Origin: Actinomycetota bacterium | GTDB lineage: Bacteria > Actinomycetota > Actinomycetes > Mycobacteriales > Mycobacteriaceae | Assembly: GCA_005789055.1 (NCBI GenBank) | Contig: SYAA01000043.1 | Span: 1 to 7,453 of the forward strand | Reading direction: 5' to 3' | DNA length: 7,453 bases | Part shown: positions 1-6,753 of the stretch, piece after piece | Numbering within the stretch: the stretch's first letter is position 1 | Layout of the letters: every line of letters begins with the position of its first letter | Made by a program: the position numbers and the translations under genes | The notes under the pieces: generated by a model | What the model saw: only the letters and a program-made list of their open reading frames with translations | Database searches by the model: none | What the model was told of the DNA's origin: nothing

Positions 1-996
1 CCCGATTCCGTGGCCGGTGCGGTGAACGAAGTACTCCGCGAGTCCGGCCTCGGCCAGCACATCGCGGGCTGCGGCGTCGACCTGTTCGGCCGTCACTCCG
101 GGACGCACCGACGCGACCGCAGCAGCCTGGGCGCGTTGCAGGACCGCGTACTGCGCGGCTATCTCAGCTGACGGTTCGCCGAGGCTGTAGGTGCGGGTGG
201 AATCGGAGTTGTAACCGGGTTCGACCGGTCCTCCGATGTCGACGACAACGATGTCACCGGGCTGTAGCACCCGGTCGGAGCACTCGTGGTGCGGGTCGGC
301 GCCGTGCGGGCCGGATCCGACGATCACGAATGCCGCTTCCGAATGTCCCTCGGCCACAATGGCTTCGGTGATATCGGCGGCTACGTCGGCCTCGGTGCGG
401 CCCGGCGCGAGGAACTGTGGTACACGGGCGTGAACGCGGTCGATAGCAGCACCGGCGGTGCGGAGCACGTCGATCTCAGCGGGGTCCTTGACCATCCGCA
501 AGCCCGCCAGCACCCCGGTGGCGAGCACTGGAACGACACCCAACACATCGGACAGTGGCAGCAGGTGCAGCGCCGGCATCGAATCGGTGACCGCGGTCGC
601 GACCGGGCCGCCCCCGAGCAGATCTGCAACACATCGGTACGGGTCCTCGCCATCGACCCAGTCGCGCACCACCAGGCCTAGATCGGCCGCAGCTGACTCC
701 CGCAGCGCCGCCAGTTCCATTCGCGGCAACACCACTACCGGTTTACCGATCGATTTTCCCGGGTCGCTTCGCTCCTGCCCTCCGGTCGATTTTCCCGGGT
801 CGCTTCGCTCCTGCCCTTCGGTCGCCGGAATCACCAGGGCGGTGAGTCGTTCGAAAGTCTGCGCCCGCGATCCGATCAGGTACCGGAGGTCATAGCCCGG
901 CGTGATGATCAAACCCGCCAGCCCGGCCGCGGTTGCCCCGGCCGCGGCGGCGGAGATTCTTCGGGCGTAGACGTCGCTGCTGAACCGTCCGTTCAT
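1..996 (-). CDS. pepE: PepE-type M24 metallopeptidase (Xaa-Pro dipeptidase/aminopeptidase P-like), C-terminus outside window
   Basis: This is a cytoplasmic metallopeptidase of the M24 'pita-bread' family, expected to cleave X-Pro bonds in peptides. It is the counterpart of M. tuberculosis Rv2089c and unrelated to E. coli peptidase E. The frame is open from ATG at 996 to the left edge, giving 332 residues; the last part of the catalytic domain and the stop lie outside. Residues 1-165 form the creatinase-like N-terminal domain and about 170-332 the catalytic domain. Visible metal ligands are D253 (VVDIGG), D265 (NSDSTRT) and H329 (HRTGHGIG); the GPHGADPHH segment (229-237) is also family-typical. 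Residues 59-82 are a duplicated 12-residue insert that I do not recall in Rv2089c, where 'LPA' leads almost directly to VVLPR. No Shine-Dalgarno precedes the ATG; a TAGCCT -10 ends 7 nt upstream, suggesting a leaderless message. Family assignment is secure; exact substrate is inferred. Confidence 0.93.
   Translation of the reverse strand, partial: MNGRFSSDVYARRISAAAAGATAAGLAGLIITPGYDLRYLIGSRAQTFERLTALVIPATEGQERSDPGKSTGGQERSDPGKSIGKPVVVLPRMELAALRESAAADLGLVVRDWVDGEDPYRCVADLLGGGPVATAVTDSMPALHLLPLSDVLGVVPVLATGVLAGLRMVKDPAEIDVLRTAGAAIDRVHARVPQFLAPGRTEADVAADITEAIVAEGHSEAAFVIVGSGPHGADPHHECSDRVLQPGDIVVVDIGGPVEPGYNSDSTRTYSLGEPSAEIAAQYAVLQRAQAAAVASVRPGVTAEQVDAAARDVLAEAGLAEYFVHRTGHGIG
751..822 (-). repeat. 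In-frame tandem duplication of a 36-bp unit inside pepE
   Basis: Two head-to-tail 36-bp copies, 751-786 and 787-822, are identical at 35 of 36 positions; the difference is position 782 (c) against 818 (t). Each unit is exactly 12 codons and encodes T(E/G)[10 protein letters not shown], adding residues 59-70 and 71-82 to PepE without a stop or frame shift. The core on the minus strand is GGGCAGGAGCGAAGCGACCC. High nucleotide identity implies recent duplication. The unit resembles short dispersed GC-rich repeats of mycobacterial genomes, but that is inference. Confidence 0.9.
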
Positions 997-1003
997 ACCG
1001 GTC

Positions 1004-1009
1004 AGGCTA
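1004..1009 (-). promoter_or_regulatory. Predicted -10 element for pepE (leaderless)
   Basis: On the minus strand the hexamer TAGCCT fits the mycobacterial TANNNT -10 consensus. It is followed by 7 nt (GACCGGT) and then the pepE ATG at 996, the spacing expected when the transcript begins at or one base before the start codon. There is no Shine-Dalgarno, in line with leaderless translation. It overlaps the opposite-strand -10 of fenA by two bases. No clear -35 is visible. Confidence 0.45.
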
Positions 1010-1013
1010 GCGT
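1008..1013 (+). promoter_or_regulatory. Predicted -10 element for fenA (leaderless)
   Basis: TAGCGT fits TANNNT and lies 7 nt (GGCAGCA) upstream of the ATG at 1021, mirroring the arrangement for pepE on the other strand. This placement favours ATG 1021 over the in-frame GTG at 1012, because the GTG lies inside the -10 itself. Transcript start mapping would settle it. Confidence 0.45.
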
Positions 1014-1020
1014 GGCAGCA

Positions 1021-1989
1021 ATGACCGGACCGGTGTTGCTGCTCGACGGCGCCAGCATGTGGTTTCGCTCGTACTTCGGGGTGCCGTCGTCGATCACCGC
1101 GCCCGACGGTCGGCCGGTCAACGCGGTACGCGGATTCCTCGACAGTGTCGCCACGCTGATCACCCAGTTTCAGCCCGACCGTCTGGTGGTGTGTCTCGAT
1201 CTGGACTGGCGCCCGCAGTTCCGGGTCGACTTGATCCCGTCCTATAAAGCGCACCGGGTAGCCGAGGAAGGCAGTTCGGTCGGTGAGGTAGGCGAGTCAG
1301 ACGTCGAGGAGGTCCCCGACGATCTCAGTCCGCAGGTGGACGTGATCATGGAGGTACTTGAGGCGTACGGGATCGCCACTGCCGGCGCCGAGGGGTTCGA
1401 AGCTGATGACGTCCTCGGCACGCTGGCAAGCGTCGAACGTCGGGATCAGGTCGTGGTGGTCAGCGGTGACCGCGATCTTCTTCAACTCGTCGGCGATGAT
1501 CCCGTTGAGATCCGCGTGCTGTACATCGGCCAGGGATTGAAGAAGGCGACGCTGTTCGGGCCCGCCGAAGTCGCTGAACGCTATGGGGTTCCCGCCGACC
1601 GCGCCGGTGATGCGTATGCCGAGTTAGCACTCCTGCGCGGAGACCCGTCCGATGGTCTGCCCGGTGTACCCGGCATCGGCGAGAAGACAGCATCGAGGAT
1701 GCTGACCCAGTACGGGTCGCTGGAAAACATTCTGTCGGCCGCCCATGACCCGACTTCCCCGCTGCCCAAGGCATTCCGGGCCAAGATTCTGGCAGCGACG
1801 GACTACATCGCCGCAGCGAAGCCGGTAGTTCGGGTGGCCCGCGATGCTGAAGTGCAGCTATTCACCAGTGACGACTTGCTGCCATTGCACGCGGCCGACC
1901 CCGCCCGAGTGGCCGAGTTGGCCGAGCGTAACGGCCTGGGCTCATCCATCGGACGCCTACAGAAGGCCCTGGACTCGCTGTCAGCCTGA
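1021..1989 (+). CDS. fenA: Stand-alone flap endonuclease / 5'-3' exonuclease FenA
   Basis: This cytoplasmic, metal-dependent structure-specific nuclease belongs to the FEN1/Pol I 5'-nuclease family. It corresponds to M. tuberculosis Rv2090 and the characterised M. smegmatis FenA, which cuts 5' flaps and degrades 5' ends. No polymerase domain is attached. With the ATG start the protein has 322 residues. Visible acidic and basic active-site motifs are D9 (LLLDG), D60/D62 (CLDLDW), R68, K76 (SYKAHR), E127-D130 (FEADD), D150/D152 (SGDRD) and D208/D211 (RGDPSDG). The last is followed by the helix-three-turn-helix DNA-binding motif [10 protein letters not shown] (about 214-223). An acidic stretch at about 81-100 lies in the arch/helical-gateway region. 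In-frame GTG at 1012 would add three residues but lacks a ribosome site and overlaps the predicted -10. The gene is divergent from pepE and convergent with the DUF4333 gene. Confidence 0.94.
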   Translation: MTGPVLLLDGASMWFRSYFGVPSSITAPDGRPVNAVRGFLDSVATLITQFQPDRLVVCLDLDWRPQFRVDLIPSYKAHRVAEEGSSVGEVGESDVEEVPDDLSPQVDVIMEVLEAYGIATAGAEGFEADDVLGTLASVERRDQVVVVSGDRDLLQLVGDDPVEIRVLYIGQGLKKATLFGPAEVAERYGVPADRAGDAYAELALLRGDPSDGLPGVPGIGEKTASRMLTQYGSLENILSAAHDPTSPLPKAFRAKILAATDYIAAAKPVVRVARDAEVQLFTSDDLLPLHAADPARVAELAERNGLGSSIGRLQKALDSLSA

Positions 1990-2002
1990 GCAGAGAATGC
2001 TC

Positions 2003-2063
2003 GCGAGCGTGCACACAATGCCCGCCCGCGGCGGCGTGTCGGCGGGCCGACACGCACGCTCGC
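2003..2063. terminator. Compound inverted repeats between convergent genes, candidate bidirectional terminator
   Basis: The 87-nt spacer between fenA and the convergent DUF4333 gene holds three nested or competing stems. The outer perfect 10-bp stem pairs 2003-2012 (GCGAGCGTGC) with 2054-2063. A local perfect 9-bp stem pairs 2034-2042 with 2047-2055 around a CGGG loop. A 7-bp stem pairs 2020-2026 with 2041-2047. No U-tract follows in either direction, as is common for mycobacterial terminators. A repetitive palindromic element is an alternative reading. Confidence 0.55.
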
Positions 2064-2076
2064 GCCACAAAAGGCG

Positions 2077-2889
2077 CTACTTAGGCCGGCCGACCTCGTA
2101 GGTGCCCTTGTCATCCTGGAAGGTGACCGTCACCTGGCGCTTGGTGCCATCGATGCTGACCTCGCAGTTGAACGTGTCACCTTTGCGAACCGTCGGGTTT
2201 TGGCCGTTGTTGCACTTGACGTCGTTGACGTTCTTGGCGCCGTAGCCACTGGCCTCATCGGTGAGAATCTGCTGAACGCCCTGCTGGGCCTTATTGACGT
2301 CCAATTTCGTCGTCACGAAGAACCCGGGCTTCCAGAATCCGAGGAGCAGCACCGCTGCCAGCAGCAGCGCACCCAGCGACCCGAGGATCGCCGCAGTCGT
2401 CCGGGTCGACTTCTTCGCCAGTTCCTCGGCACCCGGCTGTCCGTACGGCGGGTACTGACCCGGCTGTCCCGGTGGCGGATAGCCCACCGGCTGTTGAGGG
2501 TATTGGCCCTGGGGGTACTGGCCCTGGGGGTACTGGCCGTACTGCGGCGGTGCACCGTAGGGGTTGGGCTGGCCGTACTGACCGGGCTGGCCATAGGTGG
2601 CCGGGTTGTATTCGGTCGGCGCTCCGTAGGGCTGCTGGTAGCCCTGCCCCGGCTGTCCGAACTGCGGGGGGTACTGCTGCGGGTTGTAGGCGGGCGGCTG
2701 CCCCCACACCGGCGCTTCGGTCCCCGGTGGCGCCCACGCCGGCGTCTCGGCAGCCGGCGAATCGGCCTGCGGCCATGACGGGGCCGCCGCATAGGGCTGC
2801 TCCGCGTAGGGCTGCTCCGCGCCGGCGGCAGGCTGATCGGCGCCCGATCCCTGCCAGGGGTTGGCGTCAGGTCCCTGCGGTCCGCTCAT
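2077..2889 (-). CDS. Single-pass membrane protein with Pro/Gly/Gln/Tyr-rich cytoplasmic tail and extracytoplasmic DUF4333 domain (Rv2091c-like)
   Basis: No biochemical function is known to me. The start chosen is ATG 2889, giving 270 residues, because GAGGAG (2895-2900) sits 5 nt upstream; ATG 2892 is adjacent but too close. Residues 1-152 are low complexity and rich in P, G, Q, Y and A, with repeats such as AEQPY twice and YPQGQ-type units. A basic KKSTR cluster (159-163) precedes one hydrophobic segment (164-186, [15 protein letters not shown] onward), predicting the tail inside and the C-terminus outside. Residues 187-268 resemble the actinobacterial DUF4333 domain, including two cysteines (C226, C242) that could form a disulfide. 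M. tuberculosis Rv2091c has the same layout and place. The gene follows helY after a 67-nt gap that may carry its own promoter. Confidence 0.88.
   Translation of the reverse strand: MSGPQGPDANPWQGSGADQPAAGAEQPYAEQPYAAAPSWPQADSPAAETPAWAPPGTEAPVWGQPPAYNPQQYPPQFGQPGQGYQQPYGAPTEYNPATYGQPGQYGQPNPYGAPPQYGQYPQGQYPQGQYPQQPVGYPPPGQPGQYPPYGQPGAEELAKKSTRTTAAILGSLGALLLAAVLLLGFWKPGFFVTTKLDVNKAQQGVQQILTDEASGYGAKNVNDVKCNNGQNPTVRKGDTFNCEVSIDGTKRQVTVTFQDDKGTYEVGRPK
2501..2530 (-). repeat. 15-bp tandem repeat coding for the QGQYP motif
   Basis: Two 15-bp copies (2501-2515 and 2516-2530) differ at one base (tattggcc against tactggcc) and run into a partial third copy at 2531-2538. They encode consecutive PQGQY-type pentapeptides in the low-complexity tail of the DUF4333 protein. 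The unit is a multiple of three, so copy-number change keeps the frame. Confidence 0.85.
2792..2821 (-). repeat. Perfect 15-bp tandem repeat coding for AEQPY
   Basis: The 15-mer tagggctgctccgcg occurs twice head to tail (2792-2806 and 2807-2821) without mismatch. It encodes AEQPY twice near the N-terminus of the DUF4333 protein. The exact identity suggests a recent slippage duplication. Confidence 0.88.
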
Positions 2890-2894
2890 CATCT

Positions 2895-2900
2895 CTCCTC
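2895..2900 (-). promoter_or_regulatory. Shine-Dalgarno deciding the start of the DUF4333 protein
   Basis: Minus-strand GAGGAG lies 5 nt before ATG 2889 and only 2 nt before ATG 2892. It also rules out the far upstream in-frame ATG at 2925, which would place this ribosome site inside the coding region. Confidence 0.75.
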
Positions 2901-2906
2901 GATCCG

Positions 2907-2920
2907 GGGGCTTTCGCCCC
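2907..2920 (-). promoter_or_regulatory. GAAA-tetraloop hairpin in the leader of the DUF4333 gene / downstream of helY
   Basis: Read on the minus strand, GGGGC (2920-2916), GAAA (2915-2912) and GCCCC (2911-2907) form a perfect 5-bp GC stem capped by a stable GNRA loop. It sits 36 nt downstream of the helY stop and 6 nt upstream of the DUF4333 Shine-Dalgarno. It could be a weak helY terminator, a 5'-leader stability element or a translational modulator. No U-run follows. Confidence 0.5.
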
Positions 2921-2936
2921 AGCACGGTAGTCCCTC

Positions 2937-2942
2937 ACCGTA
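2937..2942 (-). promoter_or_regulatory. Possible -10 element for the DUF4333 gene
   Basis: Minus-strand TACGGT fits TANNNT in the 67-nt gap after helY. A start about 7 nt downstream (near 2930) would give a leader of about 40 nt carrying the GAAA hairpin and the Shine-Dalgarno. No -35 is obvious; read-through from helY is equally possible. Confidence 0.3.
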
Positions 2943-2956
2943 GCGGTCGCCCTACC

Positions 2957-5803
2957 CTACCCGCTGTCAACAGCAACGACGCCGCGTCGGATGTCGTCGA
3001 TGGCGCGTTTCGCCGCCGTGCGCACGGACGACTCGGGCGCAGCGTTGCGAACCTGATCCAGCAGGTCGAGCACCTGCCGGCACCACCGCACGAAGTCCCC
3101 CGCCGGTAACGAGACACCGCTACCGGAGACGTCCGAGGCGTCCAGCGCGGCGGCGAGATCACCGGTGGTGGCCCAGCGGTAAATGGCAGGGACGAAACCC
3201 TCGTCGGGCTCGCGCGTCTGGTTAAGCCGGAGCCGATGTTCGTCGGCGCGGAGGTCTCCGGACATCCGCCGGGTCTGGGCCAGCGCCCGGCGCACCGCCG
3301 GGGTGGGCATGGCGATCGCATGGGCCGGAGTGGGTCCGTCGCTGCCTCGGGTCTCGAACACCAGGGCCGAGAGCACCGCGGCTAACTCTGCAGGCGCTAG
3401 CCCCTTCCAGGTCCCGCTCCGAAGGCATTCGGCGACCAGAAGGTCGCTCTCGTTGTAGATCCGCGCCAGCAGCCGGCCGTCGGGCGTCGCCTCCAACTGA
3501 TCGGTATCCCCCTGTCTCGAGACGTAGCCCCGTTCGGTCAGCAGTTCCACGATCCGATCGAAGGTTCGGGCCAGCGAGTTGGTTGCCGCGCTGACCTTGG
3601 CACGGATCTGCTCGTTGTCGCGCTCGATCCGCAGATAACGCTCACCGACCCGCACCATGGCTTCACGGTCGGCCATCCGGTGCGCCGGGTGCCGGCGCAT
3701 CGCTTCCCGCAACGTCAGAAGCTCGGGATCGGCGCCATCTGCGTCCGCGTCGCCGCGTCGACCGCGCTCCGCCGCGGTAACCAAACCTTCGGCTGCGGAA
3801 CGCAACGCTGACGCCAGATCCCGCCGCACTCTCGGCTGGCGATGTTCGACGCGCTTGGGCAGGTTCATAGAGCCCATCGGCGCGGCGACACCGGAGTAGT
3901 CCGCCGTTGATATCTTTCCCGCCCAACGATTTTCGGTCAGTACGAGCGGTCGAGGATCTTCAGTATCACCGGCCGATTCCAGCACCACGGCCAGTCCCCC
4001 ACGTCGACCGGTGACGTTGATGATGTCGCCCCGTCGCAAAGCGGCCAGTGCATCGGTGGAGGCCCGTCGACGCGCGAGCCTTGACATCCGGGACTGCGTG
4101 CGTTCACGTTCGCCGATCTTCGCCCGCAGTCGCGCGTAGTCGAGCGCCGCCGGCTCGACTGCTTTGGTACCGCGACTCCAACCCATCTCACCGGCGATCT
4201 CGTCGAGCATTTTCTCGCCGCGCTCGATCCCGCGCACCAGGCCGACCACCGACCGGTCGGCCTGGTACTGGGCGAATGATCGTTCCAACAGCCGGTGCGC
4301 CTGTTCCGAGGTCATTTGGCTGACCAGGTTGATCGTCATGTTGTAGGACGGCGCGAAGGAGCTGCGCAACGGGAAGGTGCGGGTAGACGCCAGACCCGCG
4401 ATCTCGGTCGGCTCGACAGTGGGATCCTGGGGGTTCCAAATCACCACCGCATGACCCTCGACATCGATTCCACGCCGCCCGGCCCGGCCGGTCAATTGGG
4501 TGTACTCCCCCGGCGTCAGCGGCATGTGCTGTTCGCCGTTGAATTTGACCAGTTTCTCCAGTACCACGGTGCGAGCCGGCATGTTGATGCCCAAGGCCAG
4601 CGTCTCGGTGGCGAACACGGCTTTGATCAGACCGGCGGTAAAGAGTTCCTCGACGGTGTGGCGGAACACCGGCAGCATCCCGGCGTGATGCGCCGCCAGG
4701 CCGCGCAACAGGGCTTCCCGCCACTCGTAATAGTCCAGCACCGCCAGATCAGCATCGGCCAGATCGCCGCAGCGGCGGTCGATCACCTCTTCGATACGGT
4801 CCCGGTCCTGCTGCGTCGTCAGCCGCAACGAACTCCGCAGACACTGCTTCACAGCACCCTCGCAGCCGGCCCGGGAGAAGATGAAGGTGATCGCCGGTAG
4901 CAAGCCCTCCCGGTCCAGGGTGGCGATGACGTCCGGCCGCGAGGGTGGCCGATTCACCCCGGAACCCCCGCCGCGGTACGTCCCCCGGCCACCCCCGCGA
5001 TCTCCCCCGCGACCACCGCCGCGATCGCCCCCGCGGCCGCCGCCACGATGCCGGGGCTGCCAGTCTCCGAGACGCTCAGCCTCGCGGCGGTTCGCGATGT
5101 GGCGGGTGAGTTCCGGATCGACGAGATGCGCACGGCCGGCGGTTCCGGTCTCGGCCGAGTAGTCGAAGAGGTCGAAGAGTCGCTCGCCCACCAGTACGTG
5201 TTGCCACAGCGGTACCGGCCGGTGCTCATCGACCACCACGGTGGTGTCGCCGCGCACGGTCTTGATCCAGCCGCCGAACTCTTCGGCGTTGCTTACCGTC
5301 GCCGAGAGGCTGGCCAATCGCACGTGTTCGGGCAGATGCAGGATGACCTCCTCCCACACCGCCCCACGCATTCGGTCGGCGAGAAAGTGCACCTCGTCCA
5401 TCACCACGTAGGACAGGCCCTGGAGTGCATCGGAACCGGCGTACAACATGTTGCGCAGCACCGCGGTGGTCATCACCACAACCGGCGCGTCACCGTTGAG
5501 GGACTGATCGCCGGTCAGCAGTCCGATCCGTTCGGCACCGTAGCGCGCGATCAGATCGTTGTGCTTCTGATTGCTCAGCGCCTTGATCGGCGTGGTGTAA
5601 AAGCACTTCTGCCCGGCCGCCAATGCAAGGTGGACCGCGAACTCGCCGACGACCGTCTTACCCGCACCGGTCGGAGCGCAGACCAGGACGCCGTGACCGC
5701 GCTCCAGTGCTTCGCAGGCCTCGATCTGAAAAGGATCCAGCCGGAACTCCAAGTCCGCGGCGAAAGCGGCTAGTTGAGGGCTCGAATCAGGTGATGTCGT
5801 CAT
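2957..5803 (-). CDS. helY: Ski2/Mtr4-like superfamily 2 RNA helicase HelY
   Basis: M. smegmatis HelY is an RNA-activated ATPase/dATPase and 3'-to-5' helicase acting on 3'-tailed RNA duplexes and RNA:DNA hybrids; this 948-residue orthologue should do the same, probably in RNA processing or decay. Motifs appear in order: Walker A APTGAGKT (43-50), Ia [10 protein letters not shown] (71-80), DEVH box (136-139), SAT (167-169), [10 protein letters not shown] (307-314), [14 protein letters not shown] (398-410) and [14 protein letters not shown] (436-447). The C-terminal region (about 750-945) is DSHCT-like. An RGG-type octapeptide repeat at 253-284 sits between SAT and motif IV, and the protein is about 40 residues longer than I recall for M. 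tuberculosis HelY (906). The ATG overlaps the tatC end by 17 nt and has only a weak upstream purine stretch, suggesting translational coupling. Confidence 0.96.
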   Translation of the reverse strand: MTTSPDSSPQLAAFAADLEFRLDPFQIEACEALERGHGVLVCAPTGAGKTVVGEFAVHLALAAGQKCFYTTPIKALSNQKHNDLIARYGAERIGLLTGDQSLNGDAPVVVMTTAVLRNMLYAGSDALQGLSYVVMDEVHFLADRMRGAVWEEVILHLPEHVRLASLSATVSNAEEFGGWIKTVRGDTTVVVDEHRPVPLWQHVLVGERLFDLFDYSAETGTAGRAHLVDPELTRHIANRREAERLGDWQPRHRGGGRGGDRGGGRGGDRGGGRGTYRGGGSGVNRPPSRPDVIATLDREGLLPAITFIFSRAGCEGAVKQCLRSSLRLTTQQDRDRIEEVIDRRCGDLADADLAVLDYYEWREALLRGLAAHHAGMLPVFRHTVEELFTAGLIKAVFATETLALGINMPARTVVLEKLVKFNGEQHMPLTPGEYTQLTGRAGRRGIDVEGHAVVIWNPQDPTVEPTEIAGLASTRTFPLRSSFAPSYNMTINLVSQMTSEQAHRLLERSFAQYQADRSVVGLVRGIERGEKMLDEIAGEMGWSRGTKAVEPAALDYARLRAKIGERERTQSRMSRLARRRASTDALAALRRGDIINVTGRRGGLAVVLESAGDTEDPRPLVLTENRWAGKISTADYSGVAAPMGSMNLPKRVEHRQPRVRRDLASALRSAAEGLVTAAERGRRGDADADGADPELLTLREAMRRHPAHRMADREAMVRVGERYLRIERDNEQIRAKVSAATNSLARTFDRIVELLTERGYVSRQGDTDQLEATPDGRLLARIYNESDLLVAECLRSGTWKGLAPAELAAVLSALVFETRGSDGPTPAHAIAMPTPAVRRALAQTRRMSGDLRADEHRLRLNQTREPDEGFVPAIYRWATTGDLAAALDASDVSGSGVSLPAGDFVRWCRQVLDLLDQVRNAAPESSVRTAAKRAIDDIRRGVVAVDSG
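4952..5047 (-). repeat. Four 24-bp units encoding RGG-type octapeptide repeats in HelY
   Basis: Residues 253-284 read as four octapeptides: [24 protein letters not shown] and RGGGSGVN. The nucleotide units are 5024-5047, 5000-5023, 4976-4999 and 4952-4975. The first two are identical in protein but differ at several third positions, so the duplication is not fresh or the peptide pattern has been kept by selection. Arg-Gly-Gly boxes are known RNA-binding, flexible segments in other proteins. Confidence 0.85.
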
Positions 5804-6740
5804 GCTCGGGACCCGTTCGCGCCGGAGCGGCCACCGGGGTGGGGGGCTCGATGGGTGCGGCCTGCTCGATGGGTGCGGCCTGATCGTCCGGGATCGCGAT
5901 GTCGGCCACCCGCTTGGCCTTTCGCCTGTCGTGCAGACGCGCGATCTGGATCGCGAACTCCAGCAGCAGCGTCAACGCGAATCCCAGCGCCAGCATGGAG
6001 AAGGGATCCGAACCCGGTGTCGCGACCGCGGCGAAGGCGAAGACCCCGAAGATCAGTCCGCGCCGCCACTCCTTGAGCCTTTCGTACGGGAGCATTCCGA
6101 CAATGTTGAGCATGATGATCAGCAGTGGAAATTCGAAACTGACCCCGAACACCAGCAGCAGGTTGATCAGGACCCCGAAGTAGCGATCGCCGGAAAGCGC
6201 GGTGACCTGGACGTCGCTGCCGACGGTCAGCAGGAAGTACAGGGCCTTGGCCAGCACCACGTAGGCCAGTACCGCACCGGCCACGAACAGCGTCGCGGCC
6301 GACACCACGAACACGACGGCGAACCGACGCTCGTTGCGGTAGAGACCCGGGGTGATGAAGGCCCAGAGTTGGTGAAGCCAGATCGGACAGGCCAGCACGA
6401 TACCGGCGGTCAGGCCGACCTTGAGGCGCAGCATGAACTGATCGAACGGCGCGGTGGCCAACAGCCGACACCCGCCGTCGGCGCTGATGTCGGCGCGCGC
6501 CGAGTTCGGCAGCGCGCAGTAGGGACGGCGCAGCAACTCGCCCAGGCTTTCCATGCCGAAGATCCCGTGGCTGTACCAAAGAAAGCCCACGATTGTGGTC
6601 AGCGCGACCGCCGCCACCGAAATCAAAAGGCGGGTTCGCAGTTCCCTGACATGCTCGACGAGGGACATGGTCCCGTCCGGATTGGTGCGGGCACGTCGCT
6701 GCCTCGGGTCCAACCGGGACAGAAATGAGGGCGTGCGCAC
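5787..6740 (-). CDS. tatC: Sec-independent protein translocase subunit TatC
   Basis: TatC is the polytopic inner-membrane receptor for twin-arginine signal peptides and recruits TatA to export folded proteins. The sequence has about six membrane segments and family landmarks: the cytoplasmic [10 protein letters not shown] near the N-terminus, [10 protein letters not shown] before the third segment, and FGVSFEFP with the buried glutamate in the fourth. The first external loop has two cysteines (PYCALP, GGCRLL), as I recall for M. tuberculosis TatC. I prefer the GTG at 6740 (317 residues). AGGTGA (6746-6751) sits 5 nt upstream, and the resulting [16 protein letters not shown] aligns end to end with the recalled M. 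tuberculosis MRAAGLLKRLNPRNRR. GTG 6749 is an alternative, adding three residues. The Ala/Pro-rich tail has a duplicated QAAPIE. It lies 44 nt after tatA and overlaps helY by 17 nt. Confidence 0.95.
   Translation of the reverse strand: MRTPSFLSRLDPRQRRARTNPDGTMSLVEHVRELRTRLLISVAAVALTTIVGFLWYSHGIFGMESLGELLRRPYCALPNSARADISADGGCRLLATAPFDQFMLRLKVGLTAGIVLACPIWLHQLWAFITPGLYRNERRFAVVFVVSAATLFVAGAVLAYVVLAKALYFLLTVGSDVQVTALSGDRYFGVLINLLLVFGVSFEFPLLIIMLNIVGMLPYERLKEWRRGLIFGVFAFAAVATPGSDPFSMLALGFALTLLLEFAIQIARLHDRRKAKRVADIAIPDDQAAPIEQAAPIEPPTPVAAPARTGPEHDDIT
5847..5882 (-). repeat. Perfect 18-bp tandem duplication in the tatC 3' end
   Basis: The 18-mer ctcgatgggtgcggcctg occurs twice head to tail (5847-5864 and 5865-5882) with no mismatch. 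It encodes QAAPIE twice in the cytoplasmic C-terminal tail of TatC, beyond the last membrane segment. The unit keeps the frame and looks recent. Confidence 0.9.
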
Positions 6741-6745
6741 GGCGT

Positions 6746-6751
6746 TCACCT
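6746..6751 (-). promoter_or_regulatory. Shine-Dalgarno for tatC GTG 6740
   Basis: Minus-strand AGGTGA matches six bases of the 16S anti-Shine-Dalgarno complement (GGAGGTGAT) and lies 5 nt before GTG 6740. If the GTG at 6749 were used instead, this motif would be inside the coding region and only a GGAG 9 nt upstream would serve. Confidence 0.6.
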
Positions 6752-6753
6752 AG

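Noticed and set aside
458..895. A plus-strand frame across the pepE repeat, Ser/Arg-rich with a duplicated peptide
   Set aside because: The minus-strand frame carries the M24 motifs and metal ligands through the same region, so the duplication belongs to pepE.
2200..2778. A 192-codon plus-strand frame opposite the DUF4333 gene, with Leu/Val/Arg-rich repeats
   Set aside because: Its repeats are simply the complement of the PGQY coding repeats, and the minus frame has a start, ribosome site, membrane segment and conserved domain.
2890..2925. Upstream in-frame ATG 2925 as the start of the DUF4333 protein
   Set aside because: The strong GAGGAG would fall inside the coding region, and the extra residues ([11 protein letters not shown]) come from the GAAA-hairpin leader.
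4295..4900. A 201-codon plus-strand open frame within helY
   Set aside because: It lies wholly antisense to conserved helicase motifs, with composition typical of a shadow frame.
4952..5047. The helY repeat as a CRISPR-like or non-coding repeat array
   Set aside because: Units are contiguous without spacers, in frame, and conserved at the peptide rather than the nucleotide level.
5048..5773. A 241-codon plus-strand open frame antisense to the helY 5' half
   Set aside because: No recognisable motif and no ribosome site; it is explained by the codon bias of helY on the opposite strand.
5802..6728. A 308-codon plus-strand open frame antisense to tatC
   Set aside because: It mirrors the coding frame of tatC, which has clear homology, and its product is a Gln/His/Arg/Asp-rich mixture with no domain pattern. 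Long antisense frames are common in high-GC DNA.
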